Shown: positions 16,588 through 24,648 of the stretch, one piece after another
Numbering within the stretch: position 1 is the first letter of the stretch
How the letters are laid out: the number at the start of each line of letters is the position of its first letter
NCBI RefSeq assembly: GCF_000585255.1
Contig: NZ_JANL01000036.1
Location: 36,057-100,056, forward strand
Reading direction: 5' to 3'
Length of the DNA stretch: 64,000 nt
Source of the DNA: Alkalibacterium sp. AK22
GTDB taxonomy: Bacteria; Bacillota; Bacilli; Lactobacillales; Carnobacteriaceae_A
Made by a program: the position numbers and the translations under genes
Notes under the pieces: model-generated
Told to the model about the DNA's origin: nothing
Databases searched by the model: none
What the model saw: the letters and a program-made list of their open reading frames with translations, nothing else

Positions 16588-19500
16588 TTAAATCAGCCGG
16601 CTTGAGTCAACACAAACAGTGATCTGACTAATTTCACCTGATCGTTCAAACAGCTGCTGACTTGTTTTTGAATCCAGCTTCTGCGTCTCGTCCATAGTCT
16701 TTTCTGTTCCATTAGTATAGATGACGGTTACAGACTGTTTGTCTGACAAAGTATAAACTACTGGTACGGCACAGAAAGTGAAGCCCAAAGACTGCTCGGG
16801 CAGTTTAACTGCGGTTGTCTCTGTGATGTCTTTGGCTGGAAGATTCCATATCGTCTCTTCTGTCAGAAATTCTGCTTTTCTTAGAAGAACAGGTTCGAAA
16901 GAGACTTGGCCTTCGGTGACTTTGACTCCCAGTTCGTCCAGTCGGGAAATAAAGTCTTCTTTTACTTGTCCAGTCATACCCGGCTGCTGAACTCCGGCAA
17001 AGCTTGGCGTATGAGAGTACGCTTCAGTTGGGAAGGCCCCGTATTCTTCAGGCGACTTCTCCAGTCCGATGCCGGCTTTTGTCTCTTCATAGTCCTTCAT
17101 AAGCTCTTTCGCCTCTTCAGTCATCCCGGACTCAGCATGAACCGCATTGAAGTTTTCCTGAGTCACCAGTACCAATTTAGATACCATGTGCCAGTAGATA
17201 GAACCCAGCCCTTCGTATTTATAGAAGGTTCCGGAACGTCCAGTAAAAGCGTGATGATTGAAAAGATCAGAGAACAGTTCTTCAACCATCTTGATATCTG
17301 CTTTGGCAAACTCTCCAGTTGCCTTTAGAGCTGCTTCAATTTCTTCTCCATTTCTGAAGCGGCCATTAAAGTGATAATTGCCATGGACATCTTTTTCAAC
17401 AAAACGCGACCGTTTAGCTTCCACTTCCTTTTTTAAGATTGAAGACGAATAAACAGCCTCCTCGGGAATCAGGTTCTTTTCAAGGAATTTCGGCAAGTCG
17501 CGGTTCGGATACAGCATATAACTGTTCTGATCTTCACGGTAAACTGCACTCTTTCTTAAAGCTTTCAATACAGCATTCGCTTCTGAACCGCTCAAAGCTT
17601 TCGAGCTGAGTACAGCAACTTGCCCTTCTAGCATTTCGTACAGGTAAGACAGACTGCAGGCTCGGTCCTTAAAGCGAATCAGGTTGTAAGAGTGGTAGAG
17701 ACCATCTTCACGCTTGTTTTTACGAATAGAATCTTGCAGGTGTTCCATAGAAATGCCAATAAAGTTTTTGAGTTCCTCAAGAGACAAATCTACCTTGTCT
17801 CCGGAAAAGCCATTAGTATAAATAGCTTCTCTGTATGTTTCCCCAATTCTTCCTAGCGTTTCAACAATTTCAAAACGTGTATGATCTGTAAGCTGACTGC
17901 CCAGATGCTTACGGCTGTCTTTTAGAACCGCTTGGGTATCCTTAAACATCTTCAGAACTTCTGTTGAGACGGCAATGCTGTCTCTATCGATATCCTCTAG
18001 CAGTTCATTCATATAGACCTGGAAGCGGTGCATGTAATACAGTGTCACCATGGATAAGCCATTTCCTACTAGAGCATTATTAGCATCGTTCCATTCCGGA
18101 CGCTGTGTATTCATCCAGATGCCGCCTTCAGGAACATAGTTCGAAAATTTGGACAATAGGGTAACCAACAGTTTTTCCATTAAGTTGACCTTATAGATAT
18201 CATTTTGACTATATACCAGCTTGCCGTCTGAACCGACTTTATCTGTCCGGCTGCTGATGGCTGCTTCATTAACGTCATCATATTCGATACTGTTTCTCGG
18301 ATCAGCTACTAAAGCATCAAACCCTTTAATACGGTAGGGAACATTAGCGTACACGAAGACTTCCTTGTGCAGCAGATCTTTAAGTTTTTTTGGATTGTAT
18401 GCTTTAGACAATTCCATCAGCTTAAGCAAGTAAATGATCTGGTGATCTCCCCAGTAGCCGATATTTGACCAGGGGTCTTCAGGGTCCAGTGTTTCCCAGT
18501 CGATCCCGTCTTTAGTAATACGATAAGGATTATAGCCGTCTGCCGTTGAAGCATTGACAAACTTGGCGATGATACTTTCCGTATAAGCTGGGTAAGACAA
18601 GGATAAGGCTTCCCAGTTCTGGAAAATGTCCCGCCAGTTCCCTTCGTATTTCAGTTCTTTTCCGCCATCTTCTTTTACAACTTCTATATTGAACTTGTTC
18701 CACGGACGACTTGGATCTCCGTGACGCCGGCTGAATGTTAATGGCAGATATTCAAATACCAGTCGCTCAAAGTCAGGGCTGTCTAATTCTGCTGCTTGAG
18801 CAAGGAGCTCATTGTAGTCTATGGTTTCAGGCATATCATCCAGGAAGTCTTTTTGCTGCATATAGATGTCTTTGTTCCAGTTATGGACAAAGGCCTTGAA
18901 ATCTTTTTTATCGATTGTATATCCATCCGCATAAATCCCGCCACGCATAATGTTATAGAGAGTATTGGAAAAGTGTCTGAAACTGGCTTTTTCATCAGCC
19001 GTTTGCTGAAAACCGTCTGCTTCAAAGACCAGCTTCCGCAGGTGGCGGTCGCCCTTGGATACATCGGCTTCCACCTTTTCAAGCAGCTGCTCATCTGAAG
19101 TGATGGTCTGAATCAATTCTTCGATCTGAGAGGCACTCTGATTCAGTTCAGCAATGATGGACCACGTTTTTGTCTCCTGTCCTGAAAGATTCACAGTTTC
19201 AGCAACATAGTAAGACCCTCTTCTACCTTTGACATCCTCTTCTGTTTGAATTGCCTCATTTTTCGCAAAGGTCACAATCTGCTGCTCTGACAACAGATAA
19301 GTCGGATTATCTAACCCTTTGGACCAGACCGTTGTAGCCGTGAGGGATTCACTTGGCTCTGCCTTGTCTGTCAAAATCGAGCTCAGATTATATATCCCCA
19401 GTCCTGCTTTTTCAATCAGCTCACAGCGTTTGTAACCGTCGACCAAAGTACTTTTGGTCGTCTGAAGCAAAGTGTTGACGCCATAAGGTAGGATGTTACG

Positions 19501-20043
19501 GATTCCGTCGAGGATACGAACGTCTGTACCGCCTTCTGTCAAGTTGGTCAGTTCAGACGTTTTGACAAAACCAAAAGCTTCCGTATTCTTCCAGGTATAG
19601 GCATACTTGATATTTAAGTCATGGTTGACTTCTTCAAACCTAATCTTGTTGCCGGTCGTGTTTTTATAAAGATTTCTAGTTATACGATAGACATCTTTGT
19701 TGTGTCTGGAAAAAGGCTTCCACAGATACTGCTTTTCATTTTTTTCAAGGATCAGTACTGTATGGGATCCCGTTGTTTCAAAACTGTCGTGAATCTTATC
19801 ATCCGTATCATATGGGAAAAGGGCTGATTCAGCATTTTTACGTCCGCAAGTCAGACCTCCCGTGCTGGAAATGAACATCCAGTGGTCAACATCAGAAACA
19901 ACGGTCATGAAAAAGGGATTCATTTCGTCGTAGTTTTCAATTTTAAAATAAGTTTCATCATTGAGGCTAACTGTTTCCAGTTCCACCTCTTTTTCCAAAT
20001 CCTTTAGCGGGGTGTTACCCAGGTATACATTTTCTTGAGTCAT
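16588..20043 (-). CDS. very large GH94-like (alpha/alpha)6 carbohydrate-active protein
   Basis: A 1151-residue cytoplasmic protein (no signal peptide). The N-terminal 330 residues look like a beta-sandwich as in GH94/GH65 phosphorylases (PFFMTVVSDVDHWMFISSTGG). The middle resembles a six-hairpin barrel with GYWGDHQIIYLLKLMEL and PEWNDANNALVGNG; the WND motif matches the region of the general-acid Asp in GH94 phosphorylases. It is about 300 residues longer than cellobiose phosphorylase. AAAGGAAAT precedes the chosen ATG (MTQENVY); twelve codons more are open upstream without a good site. The mutarotase-fold gene at 20145 is upstream and probably in the same operon. Phosphorolysis or hydrolysis of an oligosaccharide is plausible, but the substrate is unknown. 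Confidence 0.68.
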   Translation of the reverse strand: MTQENVYLGNTPLKDLEKEVELETVSLNDETYFKIENYDEMNPFFMTVVSDVDHWMFISSTGGLTCGRKNAESALFPYDTDDKIHDSFETTGSHTVLILEKNEKQYLWKPFSRHNKDVYRITRNLYKNTTGNKIRFEEVNHDLNIKYAYTWKNTEAFGFVKTSELTNLTEGGTDVRILDGIRNILPYGVNTLLQTTKSTLVDGYKRCELIEKAGLGIYNLSSILTDKAEPSESLTATTVWSKGLDNPTYLLSEQQIVTFAKNEAIQTEEDVKGRRGSYYVAETVNLSGQETKTWSIIAELNQSASQIEELIQTITSDEQLLEKVEADVSKGDRHLRKLVFEADGFQQTADEKASFRHFSNTLYNIMRGGIYADGYTIDKKDFKAFVHNWNKDIYMQQKDFLDDMPETIDYNELLAQAAELDSPDFERLVFEYLPLTFSRRHGDPSRPWNKFNIEVVKEDGGKELKYEGNWRDIFQNWEALSLSYPAYTESIIAKFVNASTADGYNPYRITKDGIDWETLDPEDPWSNIGYWGDHQIIYLLKLMELSKAYNPKKLKDLLHKEVFVYANVPYRIKGFDALVADPRNSIEYDDVNEAAISSRTDKVGSDGKLVYSQNDIYKVNLMEKLLVTLLSKFSNYVPEGGIWMNTQRPEWNDANNALVGNGLSMVTLYYMHRFQVYMNELLEDIDRDSIAVSTEVLKMFKDTQAVLKDSRKHLGSQLTDHTRFEIVETLGRIGETYREAIYTNGFSGDKVDLSLEELKNFIGISMEHLQDSIRKNKREDGLYHSYNLIRFKDRACSLSYLYEMLEGQVAVLSSKALSGSEANAVLKALRKSAVYREDQNSYMLYPNRDLPKFLEKNLIPEEAVYSSSILKKEVEAKRSRFVEKDVHGNYHFNGRFRNGEEIEAALKATGEFAKADIKMVEELFSDLFNHHAFTGRSGTFYKYEGLGSIYWHMVSKLVLVTQENFNAVHAESGMTEEAKELMKDYEETKAGIGLEKSPEEYGAFPTEAYSHTPSFAGVQQPGMTGQVKEDFISRLDELGVKVTEGQVSFEPVLLRKAEFLTEETIWNLPAKDITETTAVKLPEQSLGFTFCAVPVVYTLSDKQSVTVIYTNGTEKTMDETQKLDSKTSQQLFERSGEISQITVCVDSSRLI

Positions 20044-20144
20044 AATTATTTCCTTTCTGTATCTATTTTGTCTACTCATCTTACTTTTAGTATCGAATCT
20101 GTTTATTGTTTAAAAAAAGTTGTCTGACAGGACGAAAGTTTGGT

Positions 20145-21011
20145 TTATCTATTTTGATAGAACTCATAAACCCGTTCCCACTTTTTTGTTTCGCCGGCTT
20201 TTAAATCGATGTCAATGAACAGTTCCGGGCAAACAACATGGGTATACCCCCAAAGCGCTACTTTGGATGGCGTCAAAACAGAAATATCTCTGACCCCCGC
20301 ACAAATTTGTTTGTGATATAGATTCCAGTTGCAGTCGCCATCCTTGTGATTCCATTCAATCGCTGCGTAGAAATCAGCTTCGGGAGTCTCCCCCCAAGTC
20401 AACTTCTGTCCCTCTCTGTCAACAGAACCTACAGCGACATCAATAGCCGTCATTTTAGGCAAGCTCAGCTCATATTCAGGACCAATTAGCTGATTGTTGA
20501 TTCCTATAAAATTATGTGAATATTCAGTCGTTACAAGGGGCTGGCTTCCCGTGTTGGTCAGTTCGTAGCTCAAAGTTAAGCGGTTAACTTCGAGCGTGAC
20601 ATCTTTAATCAGGTGGTACCCATATCCACTTGAACTGGAAGCCTCTGACTTGAATCGCAGAGTATTCTGATTTTTTTCAACCGTGGCATCCGATGGAATC
20701 AGCTCGTATGCCTTGAAAAAGTCATAGGCTTCTTCGGTTTCTTTCTTCAACAAGCCTACACCAATTTTCGGAAAAAACTCTCCTGTTTTAATAGCGTTGT
20801 AGCCAATAGGTTTGTCTATGCCAAATTCATTACAGAACCCCAGTCCACCCGTTCCTTTACCTTTTTTCTGTTGTTCCGGAACACAGTATGTCACAGTGTC
20901 GTCCAGGGTAATTTGAGTTATAAAACCTGTCCAGTCAAATCGGGACCCCGCATAGATTTCTCCGGGTTCCTGGATTTCAATCTCTAGTCGCTCATTTTTT
21001 AAATGTAACAC
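20145..21011 (-). CDS. aldose-1-epimerase/mutarotase-fold protein
   Basis: A 288-residue beta-sandwich protein of the galactose-mutarotase-like fold. Marks are SRFDWTGFI near the start, VTLEVNRLTLSYELTNTGSQPL in mid-chain, TEYSHNFIGIN with a His in the position of the catalytic base, and a final strand ELFIDIDLKAGETKKW. The start is a GTG directly preceded by AGGAGGATAAG. It is the first gene of a likely two-gene operon with the large GH94-like gene 100 bases downstream. It may recognise the same sugar; epimerase activity is inferred. A cre-like site lies about 155 bases upstream. Confidence 0.75.
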   Translation of the reverse strand: MLHLKNERLEIEIQEPGEIYAGSRFDWTGFITQITLDDTVTYCVPEQQKKGKGTGGLGFCNEFGIDKPIGYNAIKTGEFFPKIGVGLLKKETEEAYDFFKAYELIPSDATVEKNQNTLRFKSEASSSSGYGYHLIKDVTLEVNRLTLSYELTNTGSQPLVTTEYSHNFIGINNQLIGPEYELSLPKMTAIDVAVGSVDREGQKLTWGETPEADFYAAIEWNHKDGDCNWNLYHKQICAGVRDISVLTPSKVALWGYTHVVCPELFIDIDLKAGETKKWERVYEFYQNR

Positions 21012-21164
21012 CCTTATCCTCCTTGTCTATGTATCGCTGAATTCAATCTATACTTTTGAATAATCCCCTCTGTTATTACCTTTTTTTCAAAATGACACGC
21101 AGTTAAGGACAGCTGTAGTCTTCACCGTACATGTTCTAAGATAGCACAAAAACGAGTAAAAATA

Positions 21165-21172
21165 AAGCGCTT
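21165..21172. promoter_or_regulatory. cre-like CcpA site upstream of the sugar operon
   Basis: The palindromic core AAGCGCTT, embedded in TTAAGCGCTTTATT on the minus strand, resembles the catabolite-responsive element consensus. It lies about 155 bases before the GTG of the mutarotase-like gene. Flanking positions match only partly. The remaining gene-free DNA 21012-21374 shows no gene. Confidence 0.35.
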
Positions 21173-21374
21173 AACCCACTTGTAAAACATCTCCTCTTAA
21201 CCTGGAGAGAGACACATTTTCGCTTATCTCTCGTTTCTGTGCACAAAGACCTGCGCCTCTTTTTCACCTTAGGACGCAGGCCTGCTGGCTTTTATTATAA
21301 AGACTAGAATGGAATCCTCTCACATGTAATAACTACATATAAAAGGAAATCCACATGCCTCTCTTCTTCCTGTG

Positions 21375-22130
21375 TTAACTATCAGCTGTGTCTATTTCAA
21401 TTTTTTTAGTCGCTTTCTTAACAATCCACTGCGTATGCACATTGTCCGACTCCCGCCAGCTTCTCAGCAACTCAGCTGTGGGTTCTCGGTTGACTTTCAG
21501 CCAGTCAGTCATATGGTTGGCAACTGATCTTTTTACAAACATAACCTCATCTTGTTTAAGTAATTCCAGTACGGCAAACACTTTCTCTGGTTCTTTCAAA
21601 AAGACAGTCAGCTTGGTTGACCAGGGCAGCTTGGGACGGAGACCTTCGCTTGCAAGCCTTCTTAAGTGAAAGTTATCTGATTGGGCCCATTCGGTCATTT
21701 GTTCCAATGTCTGCTTTGGATACTGCCGCACAAACGCACGAATAGCATACTCGCCTGTATTCCGCTTAGTTATCTCCTCGATAGCCTGCATAGATAGCTC
21801 AAAATGTTGAAGTCCATATACTTCCACATATTTCCCAATGGGCATTACCCAATAATATTCTTTGAACATGCCGGTCTCATTTCGATTTTCCTCGCCTAAA
21901 ATGGACAGTAGAATATTTAGAGCCTGCGGATACCCCACTGGAAGGTTATTGTGAAGTTCAGATGCATGCAGCTCTACTCTCTTTGTGTAGTTCAAAGGTC
22001 CACATTGCTTATTTATTGCTTCTACATAAGCCTCCTTGTCAAAAGTCGGATGGACTGCTCTTATTTTGTCACTTAAAATAACTGCCAATTCCGCGCCAAA
22101 CAGATCCGTTATTTTGGTGCGTTCAGTCAT
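21375..22130 (-). CDS. AlkD/AlkC-like DNA alkylation repair protein
   Basis: A 251-residue all-helical HEAT-repeat protein of the DNA alkylation-repair group. The second half reads as consecutive helical repeats with the marks FVRQYP, WAQSDNFHLRRLASEGLRPKLPW and VKRSVANHMTDWLK, the latter two typical of AlkC/AlkD-like glycosylases. These remove bulky or positively charged alkylated purines by binding the DNA backbone. GGGAGGAG stands seven bases before the ATG. It is monocistronic. Catalytic Asp/Trp assignment needs an alignment; the DNA-binding scaffold is clear. Confidence 0.82.
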   Translation of the reverse strand: MTERTKITDLFGAELAVILSDKIRAVHPTFDKEAYVEAINKQCGPLNYTKRVELHASELHNNLPVGYPQALNILLSILGEENRNETGMFKEYYWVMPIGKYVEVYGLQHFELSMQAIEEITKRNTGEYAIRAFVRQYPKQTLEQMTEWAQSDNFHLRRLASEGLRPKLPWSTKLTVFLKEPEKVFAVLELLKQDEVMFVKRSVANHMTDWLKVNREPTAELLRSWRESDNVHTQWIVKKATKKIEIDTADS

Positions 22131-22228
22131 CAAATCTCCTCCCTATCATGTCAGCAATATACTTCGGCTCGTTTCTGGATAAAATAATCAGGCTTTATGA
22201 TGATGGCCTTGAACCGCTTGTTTATTCT

Positions 22229-22918
22229 CTAAATTGATACTTCCCAGCTGATGGCCGAGACGGAACTTTCCAAGCTCAAGCGTCCAACAACTTGTTCGAG
22301 CAATTGTCTTTCTCCTTGATTAACCAGTAAACGAGCGTTCACTTCAATTTTTTTCGAACTGATTCTATTATCTTCACTCGATAAGGACGTCAGTGCCATA
22401 GGGCCATTGCCCACCATGCTGAGCAGTAGAGAGCGTATATGACTTTCGTCTTCCTGGCTGCAAGTTAAACTAAGTTTATAAGGCAGTTCAACTGCTTCAT
22501 GATGTATTTTATAATCACTGATTTTTCCCTGAATAGATCTCAGCAATATATTTGTATTTAATATTACTGCAGTTCCTATAGCAGCTTGCATGATGTATCC
22601 TCCCCCGGAAAGTACCCCTATAGCAGCTGAACACCACAGAGTAGCCGCGGTATTCAACCCTTGGATATTCATTCCCTGTCTCATAATTACGCCCGCGCCT
22701 AAAAATCCTATGCCTGAAACGACTGCTGCAGCAATTCGAGTCGGGCTGGAGTCAGTTTCCACCAACATTGAGAGGGTAACATAAAGAGACGCTCCTACGG
22801 CCACGAGGGCATTTGTTCTTAGTCCTGCCATACGCTGTCTCCACTGACGTTCTATACCGATGGTCATCCCAAGCAAAAGGGCTCCGATAATTCGTGTTGC
22901 AAATTCCATGAGTTCCAT
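22229..22918 (-). CDS. mgtC: MgtC/SapB-family membrane protein
   Basis: A 229-residue protein. Four to five transmembrane helices fill residues 1-130, with the family signature LLGMTIGIERQWRQRMAGLRTNALVAVG. A cytoplasmic ACT-like tail follows (residues about 140-229). MgtC proteins support growth at low magnesium and modulate membrane energetics. AGGAGGAACAG precedes the ATG. The leader carries an M-box magnesium riboswitch with terminator (23134-23362), so expression should rise when magnesium is low, consistent with this function. It is the last annotated gene of the leader unit; no transporter gene follows. Confidence 0.94.
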   Translation of the reverse strand: MELMEFATRIIGALLLGMTIGIERQWRQRMAGLRTNALVAVGASLYVTLSMLVETDSSPTRIAAAVVSGIGFLGAGVIMRQGMNIQGLNTAATLWCSAAIGVLSGGGYIMQAAIGTAVILNTNILLRSIQGKISDYKIHHEAVELPYKLSLTCSQEDESHIRSLLLSMVGNGPMALTSLSSEDNRISSKKIEVNARLLVNQGERQLLEQVVGRLSLESSVSAISWEVSI

Positions 22919-23011
22919 AGCTGTTCCTCCTATTTTTTGTGTAGACCCGGCAGTAATACTTAGTTTTGCCTGATCTTAAAAAAGAGCAAGGTATCAGAAA
23001 AGGCCAGAAAC

Positions 23012-23122
23012 CTAAAGAAAAGAATCTTTTCTAAAAGAGGACCTTTGCGGATGAAAAGTTATCAATACTATAGCTGATACACTCGCCTTCATACATAATT
23101 GATCATCACTAACTTCCATCAT
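23012..23122 (-). CDS. possible 36-codon leader peptide between M-box terminator and mgtC
   Basis: An open frame of 36 codons starts with ATGATG directly after GGAGGTGAG, the best ribosome site in the leader, and ends in TAG at 23012. It begins 11 bases past the riboswitch terminator and stops about 93 bases before mgtC. The peptide begins MMEVSDDQLCMK and ends RKDSFL, without a signal or membrane segment. It resembles no known family. It may be a regulatory upstream ORF (as mgtL is in enterics) or chance. Confidence 0.35.
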   Translation of the reverse strand: MMEVSDDQLCMKASVSAIVLITFHPQRSSFRKDSFL

Positions 23123-23133
23123 CCTCACCTCCA

Positions 23134-23178
23134 ATAAAAAAAGTTCCAGTCATCGATTGAACAATGACTGGAACTTCA
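23134..23178 (-). terminator. expression-platform terminator of the M-box riboswitch
   Basis: AAGTTCCAGTCAT pairs with ATGACTGGAACTT, followed by seven T on the minus strand. It lies directly after the M-box aptamer and before the mgtC leader ORF, so it is the magnesium-controlled terminator. Confidence 0.93.
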
Positions 23179-23183
23179 TGCAA

Positions 23184-23362
23184 CACAAATATAAACATCA
23201 CGTGTATACAAAGCCATCGTTCAAGTTTTAGCTTCACAGAGCAATGTTGTTACACTATTCCATACCTTGAGTCGATATGGACTGTTGGCCCACTCATAGT
23301 GTCTCCACTACTTTGCGGCAGTAACCCGTATCCCTGTGGTAGCCTCACCTACCGATAATTTC
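23184..23362 (-). ncRNA. M-box (ykoK) magnesium riboswitch
   Basis: Reading the minus strand, the conserved blocks of the M-box occur in order: TAGGTGAGGCT, GGATACGG, CTGCCGC, GAGACACTATGAGTGGG, CCAACAG, ATCGACTCAAGG and GAAGCTAAAACTTGAACGAT. In this RNA class magnesium binding folds the aptamer and exposes the terminator. The promoter TTGACA-17-TAAAGT stands just upstream and the terminator hairpin just downstream. It controls mgtC, a target known for this class. The 3' edge of the aptamer is approximate. Confidence 0.93.
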
Positions 23363-23371
23363 TACTCTAGA

Positions 23372-23400
23372 ACTTTAGCTTAAATGGATTCTCTTGTCAA
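23372..23400 (-). promoter_or_regulatory. sigma-A promoter of the M-box/mgtC unit
   Basis: TTGACA (23395-23400), a 17-base spacer and TAAAGT (23372-23377) on the minus strand. Transcription would begin about ten bases before the first conserved M-box block. Confidence 0.8.
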
Positions 23401-23460
23401 GTTCACCCGTATCAAATCACGCACACAGACCGGTCAGCACCTATAGTTATCACGACTAAT

Positions 23461-24228
23461 TCACCAAAAACGTCGAAGCCAGTTTGAGCAGTAAGCTATC
23501 ATCTCCTGATTGACTACATGAAAGTCCTCAGACAACAGAAAGTCAATATCTCCACCTGCTCTCAGATACTTTTCTTTCTGCCGTTCATAGAATAATTGTG
23601 CTGGCTCATAGGGAATATCCTCATCATACCTGTTATTCATGATTAGCATCGGACGTCGCTCGTATTTTAACAAATGATTTAAGGGGTTGAGTGTGCTTGC
23701 ATAACTGAGCAGCTCCCGCTCCTGTAATGAGACAAAGTCCGCAAGAGACTCTTTTTCCATGCCGTACATGATGGCGCCTATAAAATCGGGGGTGCCTAGC
23801 ATAGTAACAGCCGCATGAACATCCTTGTTCTTTGTTAAAGCATAGTAGGTCAACATCGCTCCAAGAGACACGCCCACAAGAATAATGCGATTCCTGTCAA
23901 CTCTGCTGTCATTGCTGAACCGCTCGATCAGTTGTTCCAGATCTGTATAGCTTCGGTCGATGACGCGCATCATTGTCTGCCCCAAAGCCACATTTACTTC
24001 AGGAGAATCAGTTGACACGCCGCTTCTCTCCCCATGCTCAGCCAGATCATAGGTGAGAACGTGAAATCCTTCCAAGGCAAGCTGAAGAGCCATCGGGGCC
24101 TCTTCGTATTTATCGCAATTGTACCCGTGACTGATGATGACCAGCTGTTTTTCTTTCTGACTGCCTTCCATTCTGTAAAGCAAGTAGGGAATAGTTTTGA
24201 ACGTTCGTTTCTCGACAACTATATTCAT
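23461..24228 (-). CDS. alpha/beta-fold hydrolase (prolyl-oligopeptidase/esterase-like)
   Basis: A 255-residue serine hydrolase. SHGYNCDKYE forms the oxyanion region, GVSLGA gives the nucleophile Ser121, and the acid Asp in NRYDEDIPYE and His in SEDFHVV complete a triad. The length and the DRNRIILVGVSLGA block are close to YtmA/BAAT-type esterases of Bacilli. The start giving MNIVVEKR is chosen since AGGAGGCTTGG precedes it; the longer frame upstream runs through a 43-bp tandem repeat and is unlikely to be translated. It is monocistronic. Substrate unknown. Confidence 0.88.
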   Translation of the reverse strand: MNIVVEKRTFKTIPYLLYRMEGSQKEKQLVIISHGYNCDKYEEAPMALQLALEGFHVLTYDLAEHGERSGVSTDSPEVNVALGQTMMRVIDRSYTDLEQLIERFSNDSRVDRNRIILVGVSLGAMLTYYALTKNKDVHAAVTMLGTPDFIGAIMYGMEKESLADFVSLQERELLSYASTLNPLNHLLKYERRPMLIMNNRYDEDIPYEPAQLFYERQKEKYLRAGGDIDFLLSEDFHVVNQEMIAYCSNWLRRFW

Positions 24229-24260
24229 CCCAAGCCTCCTGAAACCTATTCTATTCGTTT

Positions 24261-24346
24261 GCCATGCTGTATAGTGCTTTCTTCGTCTAATATACTTTCC
24301 ACTGCCATGCTGTATAGTGCTTTCTTCGTCTAATATACTTTCCACC
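24261..24346. repeat. two tandem copies of a 43-bp unit
   Basis: The unit starting GCCATGCTGTATAGTG occurs twice head to tail (24261-24303 and 24304-24346), with one difference at the last base, and a further fragment TATACTTTCC follows at 24351. It lies 33 bases upstream of the hydrolase start and so within its promoter or leader region. Divergent gene-free DNA continues to 24648, where the promoter of the cyclase must lie. Confidence 0.95.
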
Positions 24347-24648
24347 ATTATATACTTTCCTTCTGAGCACTTCTAAGAAGACGCTGGGACCTGTTCCTTT
24401 ATATGACGATTCTTGAAAAAAATGCAAGTAAGGAATGGCTGAATTTATATTCATTTCACCCTCTGATATGTTTAATAAAACAGATCATAAGCACGCTCAA
24501 ATTTAAAGTAATTTACTAAAAGAAATAATTACCTAATTAAGTTGCATAATGATACAATATAAGTAAATTCCCATATTTTAAAAATTGAGTCAAGTAATCC
24601 CGATATTACCCGACGGGCTTGCTTCACCTTGGAGACGAGGAATTATTT

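Noticed and set aside
24261..24346. CRISPR array
   Set aside because: The two copies are direct neighbours without spacers and no cas gene is near.
24361..24648. c-di-GMP riboswitch upstream of the diguanylate cyclase
   Set aside because: No GEMM-type conserved blocks or tetraloop receptor motif can be found in the leader.
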